Below are positions 1 to 8,621 of a DNA stretch of 64,000 nt, piece after piece (position 1 is the first letter of the stretch; every line of letters begins with the position of its first letter). Below the pieces are notes generated by a model. The model saw only the letters and a program-made list of their open reading frames with translations, was not told the origin of the DNA and made no database searches. The translations under genes and the position numbers were made by a program. Origin of the DNA: Clostridia bacterium (GTDB lineage: Bacteria > Bacillota > Clostridia > Oscillospirales > Acutalibacteraceae); contig JAFQJH010000007.1 of the NCBI GenBank assembly GCA_017415025.1, positions 62,001 through 126,000 on the forward strand, in the 5' to 3' direction.

Positions 1-304
1 TATTGAAGCAGGAATCTGTGCCGAGGTGGCACGCGGGACCTTCCTTTTCAACTACTACCGTAAGTGCATCCTTGTCGCAGTCAGTGGTGATGCTTACAAT
101 CTTCTGCACATTGCCGCTTGTCTCACCCTTGCGCCAGAGTTCCTGACGAGAGCGCGACCAGAAGCAGGTGCGCTTTTCTTTAATGCTTATTTCAAGGCTT
201 TCTCTGTTCATATAAGCGACGGTAAGCACCTTTTTGCTTTTTGCGTCAACCACAACAGCAGGGATAAGCCCTTTTTCGTCAAATTTCAATTCATCAAGAT
301 TCAT
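1..304 (-). CDS. hisI: Phosphoribosyl-AMP cyclohydrolase HisI (3' part outside window)
   Basis: Histidine biosynthesis, step 3: opens the purine ring of phosphoribosyl-AMP. The visible 101 N-terminal codons start at ATG 304 and read through the window edge, so the gene is partial. The family signature is clear: an AYMN motif near residue 31, then FWSRSRQELW, the metal-binding aspartates in the TTDCDKD segment and the CHLGTDSCF motif close to the edge. It sits 3 bp after hisF with a GAGG ribosome site in the hisF end, so it is the last visible gene of the his operon. No hisE is seen; it may be fused to the missing C-terminal part (HisIE) or lie further downstream. Confidence 0.93.
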   Translation of the reverse strand, partial: MNLDELKFDEKGLIPAVVVDAKSKKVLTVAYMNRESLEISIKEKRTCFWSRSRQELWRKGETSGNVQKIVSITTDCDKDALTVVVEKEGPACHLGTDSCFN

Positions 305-307
305 TTT

Positions 308-1066
308 TTATAACCTCACTACTATTCCGTTATCTCGTAAGTTTTGTTTCAAATCCTTAATCTGCACTTCGCCGAAATGGAAGATAGAAGCCGCAAGACC
401 TGCATCAACCTTGGGAAGAGCTTTGAAAAGCTTTGTAAAATCGTCAATTCCGCCTGCACCGCCCGATGCAATAACGGGTACGTTGACCGCGTCGCATACC
501 GCTTCGAGCATTTCAAGGTCGAAGCCTTTTTTAACGCCGTCGGTGTCAATGCTGTTGACAACAATTTCGCCTGCGCCCATTCCGACACATTTTTTTATCC
601 ACGAAATTGCCTCCATTCCCGTATCCTCTCTGCCGCCCTTGGCAAAGACGCGGAATTCGCCGTCAACGCGCTTGATGTCGGCTGAAAGGACAACGCACTG
701 GTCGCCGTATTTCTGTGCCGCCTCGCGCACAAGGTCGGGATTGCGGATTGCTCCCGAATTGACGCTGACCTTATCCGCACCGCATTTGAGAACGCGGTCA
801 AAGTCGTCAACCGTGTTGATGCCGCCTCCGACGGTGAGGGGAATGAAAATCTTACTTGCAACCTCCGTCAGAATGTCGGTAAAGAGCTTTCTGCCCTCGG
901 CAGATGCAGTAATGTCGTAGAAAACGAGCTCATCAGCACCGCATTGCGAATAAAACTCAGCGAGCTTAATCGGTGAAGAAACGTCCGCAAGACCGAGGAA
1001 GTTTACACCCTTTACAACTCTGCCGTCCTTAACGTCGAGGCAGGGGATAATTCTTTTTGTAATCAT
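308..1066 (-). CDS. hisF: Imidazole glycerol phosphate synthase, cyclase subunit HisF
   Basis: Cyclase half of the HisH-HisF enzyme: condenses PRFAR with ammonia delivered by HisH to give IGP and AICAR. 252 residues, the normal length for this (beta/alpha)8 barrel. The N-terminal IPCLDVKDGRVVKG motif carries the first catalytic aspartate, and the second is in the LSADIKR segment of strand 5; the C-terminal phosphate loop ASGGAGG is intact. It overlaps the hisA stop by 4 bp (ATGA) and has a GAGGTGG ribosome site, which indicates translational coupling. Nothing unusual was seen. Confidence 0.97.
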   Translation of the reverse strand: MITKRIIPCLDVKDGRVVKGVNFLGLADVSSPIKLAEFYSQCGADELVFYDITASAEGRKLFTDILTEVASKIFIPLTVGGGINTVDDFDRVLKCGADKVSVNSGAIRNPDLVREAAQKYGDQCVVLSADIKRVDGEFRVFAKGGREDTGMEAISWIKKCVGMGAGEIVVNSIDTDGVKKGFDLEMLEAVCDAVNVPVIASGGAGGIDDFTKLFKALPKVDAGLAASIFHFGEVQIKDLKQNLRDNGIVVRL

Positions 1067-1776
1067 TTTGCCACCTCGATTGCCTCTTTAAGGTCGATTG
1101 CGTTTGTATAGTACGCCTTGCCGATAATTGCACCGTAAAGGTTCATCTCGCGCAAAGCCTTAACGTCGTCAATGCTCGAAACACCGCCCGAAGCGATGAT
1201 GTCAAGGTCGAGCTGTTCACTCAACTGCTTGTAAAGCTCGCGGTTAGTGCCCTTCATCGCGCCGTCCTTTGAAATATCGGTGCAGATAAGAGTCTTAACG
1301 CCCTTGTCCTGCATCTTTTTGCAGAAATCTTCAAAGGTAAAGGCGGATTTTTCCGTCCAGCCCTTGATTGCAACGTAGCCGTCCTTGATGTCAACACCGA
1401 CAGCGATTTTTTCGCCGTACTTTGCGATTGCTTCATCAAGAAGCGTTTCGTCAGTAATTGCCGCCGTTCCGAGAATAACACGGCTGACACCGATTGCAAG
1501 ATACTTGTCAATCGTTTCCATTGAACGGATACCGCCGCCGAGCTCCACGAAAAGAGAAGTGTTTTCGACTATGTTTTTTATTGTTTCAAGGTTTGGTGTA
1601 AGACCTGTTTTTGCTCCCTCAAGGTCAACCATGTGCAGGAAAGTTGCACCGCAAGCCTCAAACTTTTTTGCTATATTGAGAGGATTTTTATCATAGACCG
1701 TCATTTGGTTGTAGTCGCCCTTGAAAAGACGGACGGCGGCACCCTCATAAAGGTCAATTGCAGGAAAAATATTCAT
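1063..1776 (-). CDS. hisA: ProFAR isomerase HisA
   Basis: 1-(5-phosphoribosyl)-5-[(5-phosphoribosylamino)methylideneamino]imidazole-4-carboxamide isomerase, the Amadori rearrangement preceding HisF. 237 residues, a barrel paralogue of HisF. The N-terminal PAIDLYEGAAVRLFKGDY segment contains the catalytic Asp, the second catalytic Asp is in the CTDISKDG segment, and phosphate loops LGGGIRS and ASGGVSS are both present. The ribosome site GGAGGCGG precedes the ATG. It overlaps hisH by one base and hisF by four. Confidence 0.97.
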   Translation of the reverse strand: MNIFPAIDLYEGAAVRLFKGDYNQMTVYDKNPLNIAKKFEACGATFLHMVDLEGAKTGLTPNLETIKNIVENTSLFVELGGGIRSMETIDKYLAIGVSRVILGTAAITDETLLDEAIAKYGEKIAVGVDIKDGYVAIKGWTEKSAFTFEDFCKKMQDKGVKTLICTDISKDGAMKGTNRELYKQLSEQLDLDIIASGGVSSIDDVKALREMNLYGAIIGKAYYTNAIDLKEAIEVAK

Positions 1777-2396
1777 CAGACCGCCTCCGTTTCACAAAAT
1801 GCTCTTAAGATGTTAAGTCCGACCTCACCGCTTTTTTCGGGGTGGAACTGACAGCCGTAAATGTTTTTGTACGCAACTGCGGCGGTCAGCTCTGCGCCGT
1901 ATTCCGTTGTTGCGGCAACGCTTTCGTCACAGTCCTGAGCAAAGTAGGAGTGGACAAAATAAACGCAGTCGTTTTCTTTTATGTATTTAAAAAGCGGACA
2001 GCTCTCCTGACTGAAATGTAATGCGTTCCAGCCGATATGCGGAATTTTCAAATCCTCGGGAACAACGCCCTGCATTGTGACAACCCTGCCTTTAAGAAGA
2101 CCGAGGCCGTCGTATTCGCCGTATTCGAAGCTCTTTTCAAAAAGCATCTGCATACCCAGGCAGATACCCATAACGGGCTTACCCTTGCTTGCTTCGTCAA
2201 CAAGCACCTTGTCAAGTCCTGTTGCGCGGAGCTTTGCTATCGCATCCGAAAAAGCGCCGACACCGGGAAGAATAATTTTATCGGCAGAGCGTATTTTTTC
2301 TTCGCTGTCGGTAACAATTACGTCTGCGCCAATGGCGTTGAACGAGCTTTTAAGCGAAAAAAGATTGCCAACGCCGTAGTCGATTATTGCTATCAT
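1776..2396 (-). CDS. hisH: Imidazole glycerol phosphate synthase, glutaminase subunit HisH
   Basis: Class I glutamine amidotransferase that feeds ammonia to HisF. 206 residues. The nucleophile elbow GICLGMQ places the catalytic Cys at residue 79, and the His/Glu pair of the triad is in FHPEKSG near residues 185 and 187. The N-terminal IIDYGVGN and the oxyanion-related PGVGAF segments are intact. It shares single-base stop/start junctions with hisB upstream and hisA downstream, typical of a tightly coupled operon. Confidence 0.97.
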   Translation of the reverse strand: MIAIIDYGVGNLFSLKSSFNAIGADVIVTDSEEKIRSADKIILPGVGAFSDAIAKLRATGLDKVLVDEASKGKPVMGICLGMQMLFEKSFEYGEYDGLGLLKGRVVTMQGVVPEDLKIPHIGWNALHFSQESCPLFKYIKENDCVYFVHSYFAQDCDESVAATTEYGAELTAAVAYKNIYGCQFHPEKSGEVGLNILRAFCETEAV

Positions 2397-2983
2397 TATA
2401 AAACACCTTTTGTGGACGGAATTTCGTCCTTGAATTTCTCGTCAATATTTACAGCCTGACGGAGCGTTCTTGCAAGGCACTTGAAGGTGCCCTCAATAAT
2501 GTGGTGGGAGTTTGTGCCGCTGAGCTGAATGATGTGAAGGTTAAGTCCTGCGTTGCGTGTGAACGCGAGCATAAATTCTTCAACAAGCTCCGTGTCGAAT
2601 GTACCGACCTTTTCTGTGGGGATTTCAAGGCGGTAAGCGAGGTAATCTCTGCCCGAAATGTCAACAGCGCATATAATAAGTGCCTCGTCCATCGGAAGAG
2701 TGAAGCTACCGTAACGGATGATACCTTTTTTGTCGCCGAGAGCCTCGTTGAAAGCCTTACCGAGGCAGATGCCGATATCCTCAACGGTGTGGTGGTCGTC
2801 AACGTCGATGTCGCCGTCACAGTCAACGGTCAGGTCAAAGCGGCCGTGCTTTGCAAAAAGTGTAAGCATGTGGTCAAGGAAGCCGCAGCCTGTTGCAATC
2901 TCGCTTTTGCCCGTGCCGTCAAGGTCGAGGGTGAGGGCGATTTTTGTTTCAGCGGTATCTCTTTTAATTTCACTTGTTCTCAT
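2396..2983 (-). CDS. hisB: Imidazoleglycerol-phosphate dehydratase HisB
   Basis: Dehydrates IGP to imidazole acetol phosphate. 195 residues, the monofunctional form without the histidinol phosphatase domain found in E. coli HisB. The duplicated manganese motifs are present: DHHTVEDIG near residue 62 and [10 protein letters not shown] near residue 160, plus GFLDHML near residue 36. The start ATG follows a GGGAGTG ribosome site and lies directly against the hisC stop. No histidinol-phosphatase gene is visible in this operon, so that step must be encoded elsewhere. Confidence 0.97.
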   Translation of the reverse strand: MRTSEIKRDTAETKIALTLDLDGTGKSEIATGCGFLDHMLTLFAKHGRFDLTVDCDGDIDVDDHHTVEDIGICLGKAFNEALGDKKGIIRYGSFTLPMDEALIICAVDISGRDYLAYRLEIPTEKVGTFDTELVEEFMLAFTRNAGLNLHIIQLSGTNSHHIIEGTFKCLARTLRQAVNIDEKFKDEIPSTKGVL

Positions 2984-4045
2984 TTATTTCACTCCCAGAA
3001 TTTCTTTTGTCGCTGTCAGAAGTGCATCCATCTGTTCCTTTGTGCCGATGGTGATTCTGACGTAGTCGCTGATAATCGGCTTTGTAAAATGACGGACAAG
3101 GATGCCCATTCTTTTCAGTGTAAGGTAAAAATCCTCACCGCCGATTTTATCGTTTCGCGTGAAAATAAAGTTTGACTTTGAGTCGAGAGTTTCGAACCCG
3201 AGCTTTGCAAGCTCTGCCTTTGTATACTCTCTGTTTTCTGCAATCGTCTTGCAGTTGTTCATATAGTAATCGTTGTCCTCAATTGCGGCAATGCCTGCGG
3301 CTGAGGTCATACGGTTTACGTTATAGGGATTGGTTGAATATTTGATTGTGTTCAGGTCAGCAATCAGCGCCTCGTTACCGATGCCGAAGCCGAGTCTTGC
3401 GCCTGCCAGCGAGCGTGACTTTGAAAAAGTCTGCGTCACGAGCAGATTGTCGTATTTTTTAGTAAGCTCAACAACGCTTTGAGCGCCGAAATCGACATAA
3501 GCCTCGTCAATGATAACAACGCTGTCCGCGTTTGTTGTGACGATTTTTTCAATCTCGTCTGCAGTCAATGCAAGTCCTGTCGGAGCGTTGGGGTTTGCAA
3601 TAACGATGTTCATCCCGATGTTGCAGTAATCCTCAATGTCAATACTGAAATCGTCCTTCAAAGGGATTTCTTTATAAGGAATGTGATTGAGTTCAGCAAA
3701 AACAGGGTAAAAGCCGTAGCTGATTGACGGGAATGCGATGCCCTTTTTCTCATCACAGAATGCCATAAATGCAAAGTTGAGAATCTCGTCCGAGCCGTTT
3801 GTCATCAGCACGTTTTCATACTTTACGCCGAAAAGGTCAGCCGCCTTTTGTGTAAGAACACGGCTCTCGGGGTCGGAGTAGAGATTGAGTCTCTCACTTT
3901 CCGCCTTTGCGTATTCCGTAACCTTTGGTGACGGAGGGAAAGGGGATTCGTTTGTATTAAGCTTGATGTATTTCATATCCTTGGGCTGTTCGCCGGGGGT
4001 GTATGCCTCAAGGGATGAATATTTTGAACTGAAAAATCTGCTCAT
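2984..4045 (-). CDS. hisC: Histidinol-phosphate aminotransferase HisC
   Basis: PLP-dependent transaminase converting imidazole acetol phosphate to histidinol phosphate. 353 residues, fold type I. Motifs seen: the NTNESPFPPSP substrate segment near residue 30, ANPNAPTG (PLP contact Asn), VIIDEAYVDF (Asp and Tyr holding the pyridine ring) and TFSKSRSLAGARLG carrying the Schiff-base Lys. The start follows GAGGAAG and overlaps the hisD stop by 4 bp. Ordinary member of the family; it could also act on aromatic amino acids, as some HisC proteins do. Confidence 0.96.
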   Translation of the reverse strand: MSRFFSSKYSSLEAYTPGEQPKDMKYIKLNTNESPFPPSPKVTEYAKAESERLNLYSDPESRVLTQKAADLFGVKYENVLMTNGSDEILNFAFMAFCDEKKGIAFPSISYGFYPVFAELNHIPYKEIPLKDDFSIDIEDYCNIGMNIVIANPNAPTGLALTADEIEKIVTTNADSVVIIDEAYVDFGAQSVVELTKKYDNLLVTQTFSKSRSLAGARLGFGIGNEALIADLNTIKYSTNPYNVNRMTSAAGIAAIEDNDYYMNNCKTIAENREYTKAELAKLGFETLDSKSNFIFTRNDKIGGEDFYLTLKRMGILVRHFTKPIISDYVRITIGTKEQMDALLTATKEILGVK

Positions 4046-5322
4046 TGGTCTTCCTCAAATCTGATAGTTGCGCTTCTTGCGTGAGCGGAAAGACCTTCCT
4101 TTTCTGCAAAGAATGCGATGTCATCCGCAACTGCTGAAAGTGCATCTCTTGTGTAGTAGGTGTACTGTGTTTTCTTGACAAAATCGTCAACGGAAAGGGG
4201 ACTCGAGAAGCGAGCCGTACCGCTTGTCGGCAGGGTGTGGTTCGGGCCTGCAAAGTAGTCGCCGAGAGCCTCGGGACAGTACTTGCCCATAAAGATTGAG
4301 CCTGCGTGCTTGATTTTATCAAGGTAGTCGAACGGGTTATCCATACAAAGCTCGAGATGCTCGGGTGCAATTTCGTTTGCGATGTCGATAGCCTTGAGAA
4401 GGTCGTCCGCAACAATGATTTTGCCGTTGTTGTCGATAGATGTTCTTGCAATTTCCTCACGGGGAAGGAGGGGAATCTGTCTTTCGAGCTCGGCACTTAC
4501 AGCCTCGGCAAAGTCCATATCGTCACAAACAAGAACAGCACTTGCCATCTTGTCGTGCTCCGCCTGTGAAAGAAGGTCTGCCGCAACGAACTTCGGGTTG
4601 CAGGTCTTGTCCGCAACAACAAGAATTTCGCTGGGGCCTGCAATCATATCAATGGAAACCATACCGAAAACCTGCTTTTTTGCTTCTGCAACAAATGCGT
4701 TGCCGGGGCCGACGATTTTATCAACCTTCGGCACGCTCTGGGTACCGTAAGCGAGAGCCGCAACAGCCTGTGCACCGCCGACCTTGAAAATGCGGTCAAC
4801 ACCTGCGATTTTTGCCGCCGCGAGGATAACGGGATTAACCTTGCCCTCGGAGTTCGGAGGAGTTACCATAACTATTTCCTTACAGCCTGCGATTTTAGCG
4901 GGGATGCTGTCCATAAGCACGGTTGACGGATAAGCCGCCGTGCCACCCGGAACGTAAAGACCGACCTTTTCAATCGGAATAACCTTTTGTCCGATAACAA
5001 TGCCGTCTTTTTCGTTGAGGATAAAGCTGTTTCTTACCTGACGTGAGTGGAATTCTTTTATGTTTTCTGCCGCCGCGCGGATAATCTCAACAAACTTCGG
5101 CTCAACCGTATTGAATGCCTCTTCAATTTCCTCTGCGGAAACCTCGAGAGTGTTGAGCTTTGCCTTGTCGAACTTTTCGCAATATTCAAAAAGTGCCTTG
5201 TCACCGTTTGCACGGACGTTATCTATAATACCTGTAACGATGTCTTCAACGCTGGTTGCCGCAGTACCGCGTGCAAAGATGTCCTTGTTGTCAACCTCGC
5301 CGTATTTCATAATTTTAATCAT
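4042..5322 (-). CDS. hisD: Histidinol dehydrogenase HisD
   Basis: Zinc enzyme that oxidises histidinol twice with NAD+ to give histidine. 426 residues, normal length. Characteristic segments include YVPGGTAAYPSTVLM, GPGNAFVAEAKK, AGPSEILV, the QAEHD metal/base motif, and GPNHTLPTSGTARF near the C terminus. The chosen ATG has an AGGTGA site six bases upstream, better than the internal ATG four codons later. It overlaps hisG by 8 bp and hisC by 4 bp. Confidence 0.97.
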   Translation of the reverse strand: MIKIMKYGEVDNKDIFARGTAATSVEDIVTGIIDNVRANGDKALFEYCEKFDKAKLNTLEVSAEEIEEAFNTVEPKFVEIIRAAAENIKEFHSRQVRNSFILNEKDGIVIGQKVIPIEKVGLYVPGGTAAYPSTVLMDSIPAKIAGCKEIVMVTPPNSEGKVNPVILAAAKIAGVDRIFKVGGAQAVAALAYGTQSVPKVDKIVGPGNAFVAEAKKQVFGMVSIDMIAGPSEILVVADKTCNPKFVAADLLSQAEHDKMASAVLVCDDMDFAEAVSAELERQIPLLPREEIARTSIDNNGKIIVADDLLKAIDIANEIAPEHLELCMDNPFDYLDKIKHAGSIFMGKYCPEALGDYFAGPNHTLPTSGTARFSSPLSVDDFVKKTQYTYYTRDALSAVADDIAFFAEKEGLSAHARSATIRFEEDQ

Positions 5323-5944
5323 CTGTTTTCACCTGAGCTTTCAGACCGTTTTTAATGTTTTCAATCTGCTCCATTTTGAACTTGAAGCTTGATTTGTTAG
5401 CAATAAGCCTTGCGCTGATAGGAACAATATTTTCTTTCGGCTCAAGGTCGTTTTCGAGTAAGGTTTTGCCTGTTTCAACAATATCCACGATAACATCGGA
5501 AAGACCGAGAATCGGGGCAATTTCAATCGAGCCGTTGAGCTTGATGATGTCAATATCTCTGCCCTTTTTGCTGTAATAATCCTTTGCAATGTTCGGGAAC
5601 TTTGTTGCAACTCGCAGGGTGTTTTCCGTATTGTCGCGGAAATCCTTTTTTGCGGCAACAGCCATTCTGCATTTGCCGAGGTTAAGGTCAAGCAGCTCGT
5701 AAACGTCGGGAGCGTATTCGAGAAGGATGTCCTTACCCGCAACGCCGACATCTGCCGCGCCTCGCTCAACGTAGATTGCAACGTCGGAGGGCTTTACCCA
5801 AAAGTAACGCACGCCTGCTTCTTCGTTTTCGAAAATCAGCTTGCGGTTGACTTCCTTAATGGAGGGACATTCATAGCCTGCTTTTTCAAACATTGCATAA
5901 ACCTTTTCGCCAAGTCTGCCTTTGGGCAGGGCAACGTTAATCAT
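5315..5944 (-). CDS. hisG: ATP phosphoribosyltransferase HisG, short form
   Basis: First committed enzyme of histidine synthesis: joins ATP and PRPP. About 210 residues, i.e. the short form that lacks the C-terminal regulatory ACT-like domain and needs HisZ for activity and histidine feedback. INVALPKGRLGEK opens the protein and the PRPP-binding loop IVDIVETGKTL is present near residue 155. HisZ is encoded immediately upstream, as expected. ATG at 5944 is used here; a TTG three codons earlier (5953) has a better-placed GGAG site and is a real alternative. It overlaps the end of hisZ. Confidence 0.96.
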   Translation of the reverse strand: MINVALPKGRLGEKVYAMFEKAGYECPSIKEVNRKLIFENEEAGVRYFWVKPSDVAIYVERGAADVGVAGKDILLEYAPDVYELLDLNLGKCRMAVAAKKDFRDNTENTLRVATKFPNIAKDYYSKKGRDIDIIKLNGSIEIAPILGLSDVIVDIVETGKTLLENDLEPKENIVPISARLIANKSSFKFKMEQIENIKNGLKAQVKTDD

Positions 5945-7061
5945 TGTTTTCAAGAATCTCCACTCCTTTGCCGTTGAGCTTTAAAAGCTGTCTGTATTTT
6001 ATGCTTTCGGGGATACATTTTTCTGCCATAACACTCTTTCCGTCAGAAGCGAGCATATTGACAGCCCTTGCGATGTCCTCGGGGAGACAGCTTTCGTCAT
6101 AAAGAAGCACGGTGTCAACATCGTACTTCTTGGTTGTAAGGTTAAGTCTTTCGAGCGTGTCGAGGTAAACGGCAAAGCCGATTGCACCCGACTTTCTGCC
6201 CATTTTCTTCATCAGGTTGTCATACTGACCGCCCGAGAGAACGCCTGTCGGCACGTTTTCCACAAAGCCCTGGAAAACGACGCCGTTATAATATCTCATA
6301 TCCGTCGCGATTGAAAAATCAATGTTGATTTTTTCGCCGAGACCGCTTGCAACAAGAAGTGAGCAGATACTCTCAAACTGTGCGAGTGCGGTTTTCAGCT
6401 CGTCCGTGTCGCAGATAGCGGAAAGCTTGGGGAGAACCTTTTCAATTTTTCCGTAAGTACCGACAAGTGAAACAAGCTTTTTACAAGCATCAGCAGAAAT
6501 GTTTTTCTCTGCACATATCTTTTCGATTCCGCTCTGGTTCTTTTCGCCGATGCAGTTAAGCAGTGCCTTGCCTGCTTCGCGGTCGCAACCGATTGAATCA
6601 ATCACAGCCGAAACAATGCCGATGTGCGAAAGGTCGAGCACGAAGCTGTCGCTGATAGCTTCGAGGCTTTTGGCGGCAAGCATAATTACCTCAAAGATGT
6701 TGTAGGTGTCAATGTTGCCGATGCATTCAAGACCGGTCTGCATAATTTCCTTGAATTCGTGAGTGTTTTTGGAAACACGGTAAACGTTTTCGTTATAATA
6801 AACCTTCTGCACCGTGTCGGGAATGTCCTTCGTGTTCTTGACAATAGAAAGCGTAACGTCGGGCTTGAGGGCAAGGAGCTTGCCGTTCATACCCGTGAAG
6901 GTGATAACGCTGTCAGAAACGAGGAAATCCTTATTGCGGACATAGAGGTCGTATTCCTCAAATTTGCTCATCTTGAACGGAGTGTAGCCGTATTTCTGAT
7001 AAATGGAACGAAGGGCAAAAACAGCCTTTTCTTCATTTTTAAGTAAGCTTGTGCTGAACAT
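5937..7061 (-). CDS. hisZ: ATP phosphoribosyltransferase regulatory subunit HisZ
   Basis: A histidyl-tRNA synthetase paralogue that lacks aminoacylation function and forms the hetero-octameric regulatory partner of short HisG. 374 residues. Class II synthetase remnants are visible: the YGYTPFKMSKFEEYDLY motif 1 region, LALKPDVTLSIVKN (motif 2-like) and the RYYNGVVFQGF segment of the HisRS family, but the C-terminal anticodon-binding domain is missing. An AGGTGG site precedes the ATG, 9 bp after the regulator stop. Its presence fits the short HisG next door. Confidence 0.95.
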   Translation of the reverse strand: MFSTSLLKNEEKAVFALRSIYQKYGYTPFKMSKFEEYDLYVRNKDFLVSDSVITFTGMNGKLLALKPDVTLSIVKNTKDIPDTVQKVYYNENVYRVSKNTHEFKEIMQTGLECIGNIDTYNIFEVIMLAAKSLEAISDSFVLDLSHIGIVSAVIDSIGCDREAGKALLNCIGEKNQSGIEKICAEKNISADACKKLVSLVGTYGKIEKVLPKLSAICDTDELKTALAQFESICSLLVASGLGEKINIDFSIATDMRYYNGVVFQGFVENVPTGVLSGGQYDNLMKKMGRKSGAIGFAVYLDTLERLNLTTKKYDVDTVLLYDESCLPEDIARAVNMLASDGKSVMAEKCIPESIKYRQLLKLNGKGVEILENND

Positions 7062-7070
7062 TATGCCACC

Positions 7071-7355
7071 TCAATCCTTTTTTGTTCTTTCCATAACCAT
7101 TTTGTAGCCGTCGTTGCCGTACATAAGGCACTTGTTGACGCGAGTGATTGTTGTGCTGGAAGCACCCGTTGCTCTGGTTATTTCGTTGTAGTTTTTCTTA
7201 TCGGTCAGAAGGCGCGCAACCTCATAACGCTGTGCGATATCCTGAATCTCCTTGATAGTGCAGATGTCCTCGAAAAAGCGGTAGCACTCATCCAGGCTTT
7301 CAAGCGAGAGGATTGCCTCAAAAACCCTGTCGATATTCTCGTTGCGTAAGTTCAT
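7071..7355 (-). CDS. yerC: TrpR/YerC-family repressor, probable histidine regulator
   Basis: A 94-residue all-helical DNA-binding protein of the TrpR-like YerC/YecD family. The family core is readable: FFEDICTIKEIQDIAQRYEVARLL followed in part by the helix-turn-helix YNEITRATGASSTTITRVNKCL. First gene of the his operon; members of this family in Firmicutes have been connected with control of histidine genes (sometimes called HisR). ATG 7355 is preferred over GTG 7367 because a GGTGAG ribosome site lies 5-6 bases upstream of it. A perfect palindrome overlaps its promoter, so it likely represses its own operon with histidine as co-effector; the effector is inference. Confidence 0.88.
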   Translation of the reverse strand: MNLRNENIDRVFEAILSLESLDECYRFFEDICTIKEIQDIAQRYEVARLLTDKKNYNEITRATGASSTTITRVNKCLMYGNDGYKMVMERTKKD

Positions 7356-7386
7356 AAATCTCACCACTGTAAAACAATATGACGGT

Positions 7387-7415
7387 ATGTTACCACATTA
7401 GTGTGGTAAAGTCAA
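7387..7415 (-). promoter_or_regulatory. his operon promoter with embedded operator palindrome
   Basis: On the minus strand a -35 box TTGACT (7410-7415) and a -10 box TAACAT (7387-7392) are separated by 17 bp. Inside the spacer and touching the -10 box lies the perfect palindrome TTACCACA-TTAG-TGTGGTAA (7390-7409). The position is classic for a repressor that blocks RNA polymerase. The TrpR-like protein encoded directly downstream is the obvious candidate ligand of the site. Boxes and palindrome are read directly; the repressor assignment is inference. Confidence 0.75.
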
Positions 7416-7501
7416 GCGGTTTTCGGAAGTTTTTTTACCTATTTTCAAGAATGTTCAAAAACACCCCGAAACCCTTGAAAAATAAGGGATTTTTGTACGG
7501 T

Positions 7502-7530
7502 TTGACAACGAAAAAATGTTGTGATACAAT
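7502..7530 (+). promoter_or_regulatory. Promoter of the 7552 membrane-protein gene
   Basis: TTGACA at 7502-7507 and TACAAT at 7525-7530 with a 17 bp spacer, about 20 bp before the ribosome site of the downstream gene. A near-consensus vegetative promoter diverging from the his promoter. Confidence 0.75.
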
Positions 7531-7551
7531 CAAATCGGAGGGAGTGAGAAA

Positions 7552-8271
7552 ATGCAGATAAGATTGCTGAATAACACAAGCTATAAAAAGATAAAGGCTG
7601 TGTGCGACGGGAAAGAATATTTTATCAGACAGAATGAATCCGCCACGGTTGATACTCACGAAAGCTTTATTCTGAAAATTTTTACAGGGGATAAAAACCA
7701 CCTGTATTTTAACCTTTTTGATTTGCTGGTTGACGGCTGGACTGATGATGAAGGCATCATTAACAATATAAATTATGATGCGGAATTTGAACTTGTGGCG
7801 GACGGCGCAGAGGGTATAAAGGTAATCACGGTTGATGACCTCGAAGCGAGGGATGACCACCGTCAGTTTATCTATAACTCGGTGTACCTCAATTCGGAAA
7901 GCGTTAAAGTTTTGAATACAGAATATCTTCCGACAGACACAAAAAAGCAGAAGAGAAGAAGCTGGCTTTATCTTGTTTGTCTTTCCTCGTGGATATGGCT
8001 GATTATTCCGCTGGTGGTTGGAGCGTTTGTTGCCGACTCTCCCTTACCTCTTTTGGCGGCATTGTTTTTCTTTGTCGTAGGAGCTCCGAGCTTTAAAAAG
8101 GCAAGCAGACTGAAATGGTATTTTTCCGAAGAACACATAATTGCTTCATTGCAAGAAAAGGAAATGGAATACAGGTCAAACGGAGGGAAACCCATTCCGC
8201 CCGAGCCGAACGGAATTATCGAAAAAGGCTTGGATAAGGTTTTGAACACGGTATTTAAAAAGAAAAAATAA
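7552..8271 (+). CDS. Uncharacterised membrane protein with cytoplasmic tail
   Basis: 239 residues, function not recognised. The first ~135 residues are polar and rich in beta-type sequence, without a signal peptide. Two closely spaced hydrophobic segments follow (about 142-160 and 165-180, the second rich in Leu/Phe), then a basic helical tail ending in KKKK. The likely topology is a two-helix hairpin with both ends in the cytosol. The ATG follows a GGAGGGAGTG ribosome site and a near-consensus promoter; a strong terminator closes the transcript, so it is a single-gene unit between the his and lysine operons. No homologous domain could be named from sequence alone. Confidence 0.8.
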   Translation: MQIRLLNNTSYKKIKAVCDGKEYFIRQNESATVDTHESFILKIFTGDKNHLYFNLFDLLVDGWTDDEGIINNINYDAEFELVADGAEGIKVITVDDLEARDDHRQFIYNSVYLNSESVKVLNTEYLPTDTKKQKRRSWLYLVCLSSWIWLIIPLVVGAFVADSPLPLLAALFFFVVGAPSFKKASRLKWYFSEEHIIASLQEKEMEYRSNGGKPIPPEPNGIIEKGLDKVLNTVFKKKK

Positions 8272-8316
8272 AGCACAACCCCATAGGAGTAAATTTCCCG
8301 TGGGGTTGTGCTTTTT
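8272..8316 (+). terminator. Rho-independent terminator after the 7552 gene
   Basis: Perfect 12 bp stem AGCACAACCCCA (8272-8283) with its complement at 8301-8312, followed by TTTTT. It begins directly after the stop codon. Confidence 0.9.
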
Positions 8317-8333
8317 GAAGGGATAACTTTTAA

Positions 8334-8560
8334 TTTGTCGAGCAGAAATGAAAAGTCAGCAGAACAAAGGCGCCCCTGAAAGGGGAGCTGGCACGGCGTA
8401 GCCGTGACTGAGGGGTTTCGTTGCGAAGCAACGAGGAAAAGTTGATAATAACGGAAAAATTGCCCTTCGGGCAACCCCTCTGTCTGCTCCGCAGACATCT
8501 CCCCTTTCAGGGGCGACAGGGCTACAGCGTAATTTTTATTCGCAACAACACCCCTACAAA
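8334..8560. repeat. MITE-like composite repeat, copy A
   Basis: An intergenic element of about 227 bp beginning AATTTGTCG and ending near CCCTACAAAC, a degenerate version of the TTTGTCG/CGACAAA ends seen in two other copies. Inside, two REP-like units face each other: 8371-8424 reads CGCCCCTGAAAGGGGAG then a small stem and GAGGGGTT; 8470-8516 is the same unit in reverse complement. Each unit is itself a set of short stems. No open reading frame of note is inside. It sits between the convergent membrane-protein and lysA genes. Confidence 0.7.
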
Positions 8561-8574
8561 CTCCGATTTGTCAA

Positions 8575-8607
8575 ACAAAACGACCTCTCGTTTTAACGGG
8601 AGGTCGT
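8575..8607 (-). terminator. Terminator of the lysine operon
   Basis: Stem ACGACCTC-T/C-CGTT (8580-8592) against 8595-8607; read on the minus strand the hairpin is followed by TTTTGTTT. It lies 15 bp after the lysA stop. Confidence 0.8.
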
Positions 8608-8621
8608 GGTTGTTATATTTT

